Under the pieces are notes generated by a model. The model did no database searches and was not told where the DNA came from. It was given only the letters and a program-made list of their open reading frames with translations. The position numbers and the translations under genes were made by a program. 40,034 nt of DNA from Myrmaecium sp. VS I D KN 1 (Eukaryota > Ascomycota > Dothideomycetes > Valsariales > Valsariaceae), in NCBI GenBank assembly GCA_019775845.1, contig JADQAV010000076.1, forward strand, positions 1 to 40,034. The letters are read 5' to 3'. Positions 31,211 to 40,034 of the stretch are shown piece by piece. Within the stretch, counting starts at the first letter, position 1. Every line of letters begins with the position of its first letter.

Positions 31211-32559
31211 CTATTGAGGAAGGGCATCCTCCCATGCGCTCTTCATGGAGAGGTAATCGTGCTCCAGGGCGTCTGGTACGATCGACGACGCCGGCGGCCC
31301 GTTCGTGCTTGCTTCCGGACCTCGCAGATCCACCAGGCCTTCCTTGGGCTTTGGAGGGCACGTAAAAGATGATGTCAGCACCTGCAGTGTTTTTGCTATC
31401 TGAAACCGTCTCCGGTCCGAACGAGGGGGGGAACTTAGGTTCCGACTCACCGGAGAGAATTGGCGGAGCTTGACGCCGCCCTCGGCGAAGATGCGGGCGG
31501 CCTGGTCGTCCATGCTGTAGGCCTGGCTGTAGACGACCTCGGAGATGCCGACCTGGGTGATCTTGATGCTGCAGGTGAGGCAGGGGCAAGTGTCGCAGTA
31601 GAGGATGGCGCCCTCGCGGATGCGCTCCCGGCCCGCCTCCAGCAGCGCGTTTTCTTCCGCGTGGATGCAGAGGCAGGCGGCGAGGGCGTGGCCGCCCTTC
31701 TCACCGCCGTTGCAGCGCGCGCACCCGCCCCGGTTGCAGTTGCGCATCCCGCGCGGCGTGCCGTTGTAACCGGTGCTGATGACGCGCCGCTCCCGCACGA
31801 GCACGCAGCCGACCCGCCGCTTCATGCAGTTGCTCCGCTGCGCCGCCAGCGAGGCCAGCCGCATGAAGTACTGGTCCCAGCTCGGCCGGAAGCGGGCCTC
31901 GTCCGTGAGGTCGAGTGCGGCGAGGGCGGTGTGGAGGGCGTCCAGGGAGCCGCACGAGTTGAGCAGCCGCACCTGCGCCCGGCTGAGGAGGGTCGCGAGC
32001 GGCTGGACGGGCGCGTAGAGGTGGGCGTCGTTGCGGAGGACGAAGTCGGCGAGCGTAGGCGGGGGCAGGTTGTGCGCGACGCAGCGAGCGCGGAAGCGCT
32101 GCCAGCGGACGCTCACGGGGGCGTCGACGCTGACGAGGAGGAAGAAGGGCCGGCGGAGGAAGGTGTCGAGGATGGCCTCATCCCAGACGTCCGTCGTCAG
32201 CCAGCGCTCCTGCCAGCGTCGAGTGACGAAGTCGAGGAGGGCGTCGGCGTCGTCGAAGGTGAGCGCGACGTCGTCGGTGTCAGTGTTGGAGGCTGGGACC
32301 GGATCGTGTGCGGCTGACTTCTCTACCGCGGGCGTCGAGGCCGTACGGGTGAGGGTGAGGCGGCGGAAGCCATGTTCACGGATGAGATACGAGGCCACGG
32401 AGGTCTTGCCGGCGCAGATGCCTGTCGGTGGGAGGGCGGAGTGAGTGATCGGATTGTCAGCGGAGGAGGAGGATGAGGAGGAGGAGGAGGAGGAAGAAGG
32501 AGGGAGTTGCCCGGTGAAGAGAGATGGTCCTTCGTACCTCCACAGATTCCTATGAACAT
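31211..32559 (-). CDS. dcd1: Deoxycytidylate (dCMP) deaminase
   Basis: The model has three exons: 32559-32538, 32421-31451 and 31348-31211 (376 residues). The enzyme deaminates dCMP to dUMP, the main source of dUMP for thymidylate synthesis. The N-terminus (MFIGICGGICAGKTSVASYL) contains a P-loop-like GxxxxGKT and continues into a kinase-like domain, as in other fungal Dcd1 proteins. The deaminase domain (about 190-345) has the zinc ligands and catalytic Glu in HAEEN (His261, Glu263) and PCxxC (Cys288, Cys291), plus CNRGGCARCN, which may hold a second zinc. The second intron is inferred: it runs GTGAGT to CCAAAG, 102 nt, with a CTGAC branch point, and joins RQFSP to PKEGLVDL. The frame also stays open through it, so shorter variants (51 or 69 nt) or retention are possible. 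The 5' flank is shared with atg7. Confidence 0.92.
32462..32504 (+). repeat. GGA trinucleotide microsatellite in dcd1 intron 1
   Basis: GGA/GAG units with a few changes run for about 43 bp inside the 116-nt first intron of dcd1. On the gene's strand this is a CCT tract between branch region and donor. Confidence 0.85.
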
Positions 32560-33082
32560 CGCAACCTTGATATCTTATATAGGTAGTACTGTACCACTTG
32601 ATCAATGCCAAGCGGAGAGGAGCGTGGAGTGTTTACTTTTCCCGCTTTTTCCCTCCGCAGCAGGCGTGCTCGGCTAGAGGCTTCGTTATCTCCGAGGAGC
32701 GAGATGCACATGTTGATGCCTGAGATGGGATGGCCGCGGCCCCGCCTTGTGCCCAACTGATCAGGCAAACGCAGGCATGCACGGACAGGCTCCCTTGCCC
32801 TTGCCGCCTTGAGTTCCTTCGATGATATCAGCGCGTGAGGCTGACGGACGGCCGACTGACTGCCTGACTGACTTCGCCTGACTGACTTCGCCTGAACCAT
32901 TCAGTCTACCACGCGCGCCGGACGTTCGCACTCACCTTACACCTCACCTTCCCACGCACCCCCTGCCTTCGCCATCCGTCTATCTTCATGCCCATCGATC
33001 CGACCATCTCTCCGCTTCCGCATTCTTCTTTGCCCACACCACCACCGCGCATCCTCTAGCTCCTCCTCCTCCGTCGCGCGCC
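32560..33082. promoter_or_regulatory. Divergent promoter between dcd1 and atg7
   Basis: These 523 bp separate the start codons. The atg7 side is strongly CT-rich from about 32930 to the ATG. A direct duplication of cctgactgacttcg occurs near 32861-32892. No TATA box is obvious. Confidence 0.5.
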
Positions 33083-35492
33083 ATGGCGAGCATCCAGTTC
33101 GCGCCCTGGTCCTCGGACATCGAGCTCGCCTTCTACGCTGCTCTCGCATCCCTCAAGATCAACCATGACAAGCTCGACGACTCGGCGCGCAAGGTGCTCG
33201 GTCTCTACGAGGTTCGCCCGACCGACCCGCCGGAGCGCTCATGCCGCATGCAGATCCACGGCAGCGCCTTGACGACCGACGAGTGAGTCCTTGCACGTTG
33301 GCCCTCCAAGATCTCCATGTGCGAGTGCTGACCACGGCGAACGCGCGTAGGACTCCAGCGGGCTACTGTCGTGCTGAAGGCATTATCAAGAACGTGAATA
33401 CGATTGAGGAATACAAGAATCTCGACCGCTCCGCCGTCATTGAACGCGCCGGTCGCATCGTAAGCCCGCCTGCCGCATGCTCGTGGAAGTGCTGGTGGTA
33501 TTGACGGCAGCTGCTCTAGATCTGGGACGCAATCAATGACGGCACCATTTTCTCTTGTCCCTCCCTGCTCTCCTCTTTCTCCGCGATCTCCTTTGCCGAC
33601 CTAAAGAAGTACAAGTTCACCTACCATTTCGCTTTCCCGGCGCTTCACTCCGATCCAACATGGAAGCAAGTAGCGGAGCAGAAGAAACTCTCCAAATCCG
33701 AGACGACACATCTCGTGGACTCAGTACAGACATGGAAATATTCCGTCGACACTCGCCAGCATGGCTTCTTTCTTGCCAAGCGGGTTCGTGAACCGATATC
33801 GTTAGAAGATCTCGAAGAGAGACCGAGAACCCCGCCGCAGACCCCGATCGCGGATGACCTTGATTATCGGTGGGTTATCGGAACACTACACAGCTATGAG
33901 AACGGCTTTTTCGCCAGAATCTCGCCCGAGGACAGATTCATTTGTTTTGCGGACCCTTCGACATATCCCAATAACCCCGGATGGATGCTTCGAAACCTCC
34001 TTGTGCTGATCCGACAGCGCTGGAACCTTACTGAAGCGCAGGTTCTATGCTACCGCGACACACATGTTCGCCGCGATCATCCCCACAGCATTATCCTTCA
34101 ACTGAAGCAATCGGCACCGTCCACGCCGGCAGAGCCTTCGCCGGAGGCGTCATCCTCGGGAAGCCGTCCGAGAACGCCTAAAATGCCTAAGGTGACAGGA
34201 TGGGAGCGGAACGAACACAACAAGCTCAGCAGTCGGCTTGTCGACCTGGCCGAATATATGGATCCCACGAAGCTGGCGGACCAGGCCGTCGACCTGAACC
34301 TCAAACTTATTAAATGGCGCATTGCGCCCTCAATCGACCTGGAAGTCGTCAAGAATACGAAATGCTTGCTCCTCGGCGCGGGCACACTAGGCGCCTATGT
34401 CGGCAGGATTCTGATGGGCTGGGGCGTCCGCAAGATTACTTTTGTCGACAACGCCACCGTGAGCTTCTCCAATCCCGTGCGACAGCCTCTGTTCGAATTC
34501 CAGGACTGCCTCAACGGGGGCGTCAAGAAGGCCCACCGCGCGGCTGATGCTTGCATGGAGATCAACCCGGGCGTAGAAGCCTTAGGAGAAGTCATGTCGG
34601 TGCCCATGGTCGGCCATCCGATCATTGACGAGAAGAAGACCCAGGAGGACTATGAAAAGCTGAAGAAACTCATTGACGAACACGACGCGATATTCCTCTT
34701 GATGGACACACGAGAGAGCAGATGGCTGCCGACCGTCATGGGGAAGGCTGCGGGGAAGATCGTCATGAACGCGGCTCTCGGCTTCGACACATATGTGGTC
34801 ATGCGCCACGGCGTGAAAGCGCAAGGCCCGGGTGAGGAAGAGCTAGGGTGCTACTTCTGCAACGACGTTGTGGCACCGGATAACGTGAGTGACTTTGTCC
34901 CACACGATTTTCATATTGAGACATGACTAACACATGCGGGGGGGNNACTAACACATGCGACCCCCCCCCCCCCCCACAGTCCCTCAAAGACGCCACGCTC
35001 GACCAACAATGCACCGTCACCCGCCCAGGCATCGCTCCGATCGCCTCCGCCCTACTCGTCGAACTCCTCGTCAGCGTCCTCCAACACCCGCTCCGCGCCC
35101 ACGCGCCAGCGACCAACACCGCCCCGACCACGAGCCCCGAACCGCCGTCCACACCCAGCTCCCCGTCCTCCTCCGGCATCCTCCCGCCCCGGAAGCCGTT
35201 CGTGCACCCGCTCGGCGCCCTGCCCCATCAGCTCCGCGGCTTCCTCGCGAACTTCTCCACGATCCCCATCACCGGCCGCCCGTACGACTGCTGCAGCGCG
35301 TGCAGCGACGGGATCGTCCGCCGGTACCGCGAGGACGGCTGGGACTTCGTCAAGCGCGCCGTCAATGAGAAGGGCTGGGTGGAGGAGGTGAGCGGGTTGA
35401 AGGAGGTGCAGCGGCAGGCCGAGGAGGCCATGAAAGCCGGGGACATGGAGTGGAGCGATGACGAGGAGGAGGGCGATGGCGAGATCGTCTGA
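33083..35492 (+). CDS. atg7: Autophagy E1-like activating enzyme Atg7
   Basis: There are four exons: 33083-33282, 33351-33459, 33520-34884 and 34980-35492 (728 residues). Atg7 activates Atg8 and Atg12 with ATP and hands them to Atg3 and Atg10 during autophagosome formation. The N-terminal domain begins [20 protein letters not shown] and includes [20 protein letters not shown]. The adenylation domain has the nucleotide-binding [13 protein letters not shown] (GAGTLG at about 389-394), [17 protein letters not shown] and [12 protein letters not shown]. The catalytic cysteine is Cys569 in [12 protein letters not shown], right after the last intron. CNDV and CCSAC supply the zinc cysteine pairs. 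The C-terminus is acidic ([13 protein letters not shown]), where Atg7 homologues bind Atg8. The last intron carries an NN join and a 15-C run before its acceptor, so the true intron is likely shorter. The reading frame is unaffected. Confidence 0.96.
34926..34975 (+). other. Assembly join (NN) with duplicated 13-bp flank and G/C homopolymers
   Basis: ACTAACACATGCG occurs at 34926-34938 and again at 34947-34959. The first copy runs into seven G, then NN (34945-34946); the second is followed by A and fifteen C. This looks like two contig ends that overlap but were not merged because of a homopolymer. It lies wholly inside the last atg7 intron and duplicates its CTAAC branch point. Confidence 0.85.
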
Positions 35493-38466
35493 AAGAGATA
35501 CACGGGTGTCTTTCAGTGACAAGATGATAGCGCTTTGTGTAAGGCGTTTTCCGACCGACGTCGCCTTGGTCGAGTACTTTATGGAGACGGCGTACCGGAT
35601 GACGGCGAAGACTTTTCCCATTTTCCTTTCTTCCATTACTTCCCTTACCTTCCGCAAAACTGCAGGAAGAGTAGGAAGAGGCGCGCCCGGCGAACATGGC
35701 AGGCATTAGACCCAATCGTCTGCCGGTATTTCAACACTTTTTCCTCTGTGGTTTTTTCTTCTTTGCTGTTTTCCCCGAGTCCACTTCCATGTACGTATGT
35801 ACGTACCGGCTAACTTTCCCGCGTCTGCCTCTATTTTCTTTTTTCTCCTTTTCCTATCACCTCGGCGTGGCTAAGACAAGAAGGGGGACTGTGAAGGGTG
35901 AAGGGGTATGGGAGATCAATAGATCGCTCGATATTGGGACTGAGTGACTGCTTCTGTCCTGCCTCTTTCCTACACTGCGTATCACTACGTACAGTACATT
36001 CAGCGCTCTACCTTTCTTCACTTTTTTTTATCACAACTTTCTGGCTCTGTGTCTCTCCGGGTCTGCCTGTTCACGGAAAGTTTATACGGGGATATGGAGT
36101 AGTTTCAATAAATCGAGCGAACTCACGTCGTGATCTCGACAATATCTCGGCTGTACGTCTGTGTGAGTGAGTGATTGATAGATGACGAGACGGAAATCGC
36201 CCTTTCCCGTCGCGGGTCTGGCTATCGTTACGTCTTCGAGAGGAGGACATAGGAATGGTTGGTGGACTGTTTCGGGTTACTATTGTATACGTTCTGTTCT
36301 TCCCTCTCTAGAGACCGCATGGGTTTGCGTTCGCCAGGTGTGTCGCCGCGCGACCCCTTCAGCACGACGCAGCACAGCGAGCGTATGCGCGGTGGTGAGC
36401 ATTATCCCGTAGTGGTCGGTTGAAGAGGAGAAAGGGAGGGAACACATTGTGCTGGACAATTCGAAATGAATGGCTTAGGTCGATAGGATTTCTTTTCTTA
36501 TTTCTCTTATTTTGCTTTCTTAAGGGGGATGTATTTGGGGAGAAGAGGAGGTGATTCGCCGTCCGATTCCACTCCTCTTCCCTTGTCTGCGGCTTGATGG
36601 CGATGGTGATGATGAACAGGGGCGAGGTGGGGAAAGGTGAAAGTGGAGTTCAGCTTAAGAGGTGGGGTTTAGGTGGGGTTGGCAGTGGGGTGGAAGTGGG
36701 GTGGGCTCGGAGGCTTGGTCTCCACCGTCAACCACTCTCTGTACTCCGTACCTCCCCTTTTTTGGTAGGAGCCCGGTTTCGGTGCTCAAAAGCGGTGCCG
36801 GGTGCGGCGGCGACAGAAGAACACGAAGACTTCGATCCGATGTGAAGGACGGAAGAGGGGGAGTGGGGGAGATGGGCTGTCCTTCTTTTACGAGGCGTGG
36901 TACTGTGGTGATGATGCTGGTTGGGATGGGTGGAAGAGCAACCAGCCTCCTCTGCCCCTCTGCCCCCGGTCGTCGGAGCGATGATGCTCATGTATACGGG
37001 GGAAGCAAAGAAGGAAACAAATAAACAAAAAAGCTTGTTCGGACACCTTAAAAAACAAAAAGCTTCTCGCGTGCGTCGGTGTGATGGGTTTCGTATGCAC
37101 GCAGACGATCTGCATGTTGTCGTGGTCGTACTCTCTGCTGCTCGATATGAAACCTCGGCACATATGTACTCTCGCCAACCACCTCTAACTCTAACTTCAC
37201 TCTATCAGTATTCCTACAGGCTACACCGACTGAGCAATCCTTTACTCGGTTCCCAAGACCTCCCGCGTATATCTCTCTCCTATACCGACAACACCAAACC
37301 ATACCACTACGTAGTGATCCAATACCCCCCAGCATCTCACACAGATCACACATCGCACCCGTGAAAAAGAAGAAGGCTGAATCTGAATCAGTAGTTCGAT
37401 TAAGGTAGTAAGCTCTGTCAATAAGGTGACAGGTAAGCTTCGTCATCGCCCCCCCCCCCTTTTCCCTTCACAATCATTCCATATCCTCGTCTCCCCCCAA
37501 CGATCCGGGATCCTCCTACGCTAGTCACAATCTCATTCTCACCGCCCTTGGAAAAACTTCCGACTGGATTGATATGCATGTGAAGTGAAGGGACGCAATG
37601 GAGGAGATGAGTTATTGGAAAGAAGAAAGATATGGCAGTTCTGTCCTCATGCTCCTCCGCTTTCCCCCTTTTTCTTCCCCATGGGAGGGAGTAAGAAGGA
37701 GAGGATGAAGGAGGCAAGATGCGGCCACGGCGCCAAACAACGGCCCGCGCTCACGCTCAGATAACTCGATGGGCAAGGAAGAAAAGGAAGGCAGGAAGAG
37801 GTCGGGCTCGTGGGTGGTGGCGGTGGGGAGGAGCGCTGATCCCGCACGAACGCTGGCTGTGCGTGCTCTTTCGCCCCACCATGCCATCACCCTGAGAAAT
37901 CGCTCATGTGTGTGGATGTCTGGGCGAGGGGGTAAACAATGGAGATCGACAAAAAGTGCGCACGGAGTTAGCGGTGTCGTGATTCAATAACGTCGCACGT
38001 GCTCGCGCTCTTCCTTTGATGTATTCGGATGGCATTCTTTCTCGTTGCTACGGTATAAAGTTACAAGTGCCCGAAAGGTGAGGCAGAAAAATTGAAAGAG
38101 GAAGAATATGAGAAAAAGACAAAAGAGACGGATGCAGCAACCACTCGTGAGGACCAATCCCAGCCCTCTCAAACCCACAAGTAAACTCGCTCGCAAGAAA
38201 CCCCGTTCTATTCATATCACAAACCCCCAGAACGCAGTAGACGGCAAACCAAACCCTTTTTCGAGTAAAACCCCAGCAACAAGAAATATCGATGGATATA
38301 GGGTGGCCATGATCGGGAACGGAGCTTTTGGTGAAATATGACGTAGAGCCACGAAGATTCGGATTACAAAATCATAATGTCCGTATAAAGACTGCTCGCC
38401 CCCACGTCACGGCTTGAGAAGCTGATGTGAAGACACCGGTGAGAACTCGGAAGCAACAATAAGTCC
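35493..38466. other. Long gene-free region between atg7 and the transporter gene
   Basis: Nearly 3 kb lie between two convergent genes. T-rich stretches near 35740-35860 and 36010-36040 fit the atg7 3' UTR, and AT-rich DNA near 38020-38300 fits the transporter 3' UTR. Frames such as 36921-37364 have no recognisable domain. A GTAC-rich spot (gtacgtatgtacgtac) is at 35791-35806, and a 10-C run is near 37450. No RNA gene or transposon end was recognised. Confidence 0.4.
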
Positions 38467-39957
38467 TTAAGCGGAGCCGGTGTTGGTGTTCATGACTTTG
38501 TCGCCGAGGGAGCCGAGTTTGTCCTTGAGGTACTGGCTGGAGCTGGGAGCGAAGGAGGGTCCGATACCGCCGAGGACGAGGAAGACGACGAAAAGGATGA
38601 CGCCGAAAACGATCATTTTGCGCATAGCCGGCCTTCGCTGTCCGTACTCGGCCCACGCGAGCTGACCCTGGCCAATGTACTCCTTAAGCTTCTCAGCACC
38701 GAGCTTGTAGTAGATCAGACCGCCAAGAGCAATGCTGTAGCCGAAGGCCTGGAGAAGGGTCACCGGGTCGCCGAAGATAAGCATGGAAGCGAAGACGAGA
38801 AGAATGTCCTTGAGGACACCAGACAAGGTCAGGACAAGGGAAGAGGTCTTGCCAATCTGCATGATTCCGTTAGCGAATGCTCTGCACCTGAGCTTGCTCT
38901 TCACGTACCAAGAAAACAACGGAAACGTTGAGGAGGAAAGCGACGGTGGCGTTGGCAAGAAGCGTCATGCCACCGACACGAGCAATGTCTTCCAGAGACA
39001 TGTATGGGACCTCCACGAACAAGCAGACAATACCGTTCATGATGGCGCAAGCGGGAGCATAGTAGTAGAGTGACACGAGAGGGTCCATCTTGAACTCGGC
39101 GGAGCTGAGGAGGCGCTGAACCATGACGAGACGAATGGCCTCGAAGACGATACCACCGCATTGGAAGAGGAATCCGATCAGGACGAACTTGATCTCACCG
39201 AAGGAGGCAATGATGACACCGAGAACGATGAAGGAGACATTGTACAGAGTCTTCATGTTCGGCGGAGCGACACCAAGGGTCCAGGTAGCGATCAAGACAG
39301 CAACGGGGGTGGTGGCCTAGAGCCGCTCAGTCAGTGACCATTCTGTCTTGGGAGTTCCGGCTTACAAACCTTCAACATCTGGATGAAGGCGACACTGAGG
39401 TAGAGGTAGGTCTGATTGCCGCAGATCAAGCTCAAACTGAAGAAGATACCGATTGGAACGATAGCTCGCAGGTACACACGGCCGTTCATGGGCACCTTCT
39501 TACGAGAGTCGAGGAGAGAGGTCGTCCGAGCCAAAATTTGTGTCATCAGCGTAGCAAAGGTAAGATGCCATGTCGTCAGGAAGACGGCTTCACGGTGTTA
39601 GCTGGGCCATGTCCACAGATATATTGATGCGCGAGGAACGTACGGAAATCTGAGGTTGAGTTAGCCCATGATCATATAGCTGCCGAAGAGCGAGACTTAC
39701 GGAACTTCTTGGTGTCCAGCAGGTACTTGTTGAACACGATCACGCTGGAGCTGAGAGTGATCCAGGTGCTGGTGTGCTATTAGAACACTGCGCGAGTCTA
39801 TCTTCACACGGTGTACTCACGCAATATAAACAGCGGGGTGGAAGGCCGCCTTGGGCGGCGGAGGTGCAACATCCGGGTTGACTGTCGGCAGGACTGGAGC
39901 TGCGGTATCACGCGCAGCATCCACCGAGGATCTTGCCTTCTCTTCTTGCGAAGCCAT
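38467..39957 (-). CDS. Triose-phosphate translocator family (drug/metabolite superfamily) transporter
   Basis: The model has six exons: 39957-39821, 39768-39701, 39649-39644 (6 nt), 39587-39370, 39316-38909 and 38856-38467 (408 residues). The N-terminal cytosolic part is Pro/Ala-rich (MASQEEKARSSVDAA). It is followed by about ten hydrophobic segments typical of fungal TPT/DUF250 transporters: TWITLSSSVIVFNKYLLDTK, FLTTWHLTFATLMTQILART, IPIGIFFSLSLI-like, YLSVAFIQMLKATTPVAVL, SFGEIKFVLIGF, and GKTSSLVLTLSGVLKDILLV. The signatures KATTPV, TLSGVLKDILL and a tail YYKLG are family hallmarks. These proteins exchange sugar phosphates, nucleotide sugars or related compounds across Golgi/ER membranes; the substrate cannot be read. 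The 6-nt exon ATTTCC joins KKF to PVFLTTWHL as KKFHFPVFL; skipping it also keeps the frame. Confidence 0.9.
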
Positions 39958-40007
39958 TGTGATTGCGAAGGAAGTGATTATTCAGGCTGGCAGGATGCAG
40001 GACGGCT

Positions 40008-40034
40008 GGTGGTGGTGGTGGTGGTGGTGGTGGT
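40008..40034 (+). repeat. (GGT)9 microsatellite at the window edge
   Basis: Nine uninterrupted GGT units reach the end of the window. On the transporter's strand this is an ACC/CCA tract beginning about 50 bp upstream of its ATG, probably in the 5' UTR or promoter. Confidence 0.95.

Noticed and set aside
31460-32317. 285-codon + strand frame opposite dcd1
   Set aside because: It is an antisense shadow of the deaminase exon, Ala/Glu/Val-rich.
36921-37364. 147-codon + strand frame in the 3 kb gap
   Set aside because: It has no domain or transmembrane pattern, and composition does not resemble neighbouring exons.

Overview
The window is nuclear DNA of a filamentous ascomycete (Pezizomycotina). 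Genes carry short spliceosomal introns (mostly 47-140 nt, GTRNGT donors, CTRAC-type branch points), intergenic DNA is pyrimidine-rich, and the gene set is fungal: HAM1-like protein, Atg7, Gyp1-type TBC protein, Mpe1, Hrp1 and an ornithine decarboxylase antizyme. The class is uncertain; from memory the Rev1 and transporter sequences look Eurotiomycete-like. I see no CRISPR array, rRNA, convincing tRNA or retroelement.

Layout: 1-541 holds the 3' end of an unrecognised + strand gene with a Lys/Asp/Glu repeat. 1081-2238 (-) is a Yippee-type zinc protein and 3235-5517 (-) a two-exon HAM1-like protein. After a 2.7 kb gene-poor stretch, 8190-10531 (+) encodes a malic enzyme with a possible mitochondrial presequence. 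11649-15337 (-) is the translesion polymerase Rev1, divergent from a nucleolar-type FKBP prolyl isomerase at 15760-17474 (+). 18152-18695 is a small transposon-like element with ~80-bp terminal inverted repeats and an 8-bp target duplication. 19473-20477 (-) is an antizyme gene that needs a +1 programmed ribosomal frameshift at TCC-TGA.

21298-23572 (-) and 24955-28227 (-) encode Mpe1 and Hrp1, two factors of the same mRNA 3'-end processing machinery, both with Met-rich low-complexity tails; hrp1 has a 1.3 kb intron. 28531-30635 (+) is a Gyp1-type Rab GAP with two micro-exons. 31211-32559 (-) is dCMP deaminase, divergent from atg7 at 33083-35492 (+), whose last intron contains an assembly join (NN). 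A 3 kb gene-free stretch follows, then a triose-phosphate-translocator-family transporter at 38467-39957 (-) with a probable 6-nt exon.

Most genes are housekeeping functions without an obvious common pathway: DNA damage tolerance and nucleotide supply (rev1, dcd1), polyamine control (antizyme), autophagy and membrane traffic (atg7, gyp1), carbon metabolism (malic enzyme, transporter), and RNA processing (mpe1, hrp1). The least ordinary items are the frameshifting antizyme, the inverted-repeat element, the exact 54-bp in-frame duplication in rev1, the micro-exons and the long hrp1 intron. All exon models were read by eye from splice signals and reading frame; the CDS lengths add up to whole codons in every case.
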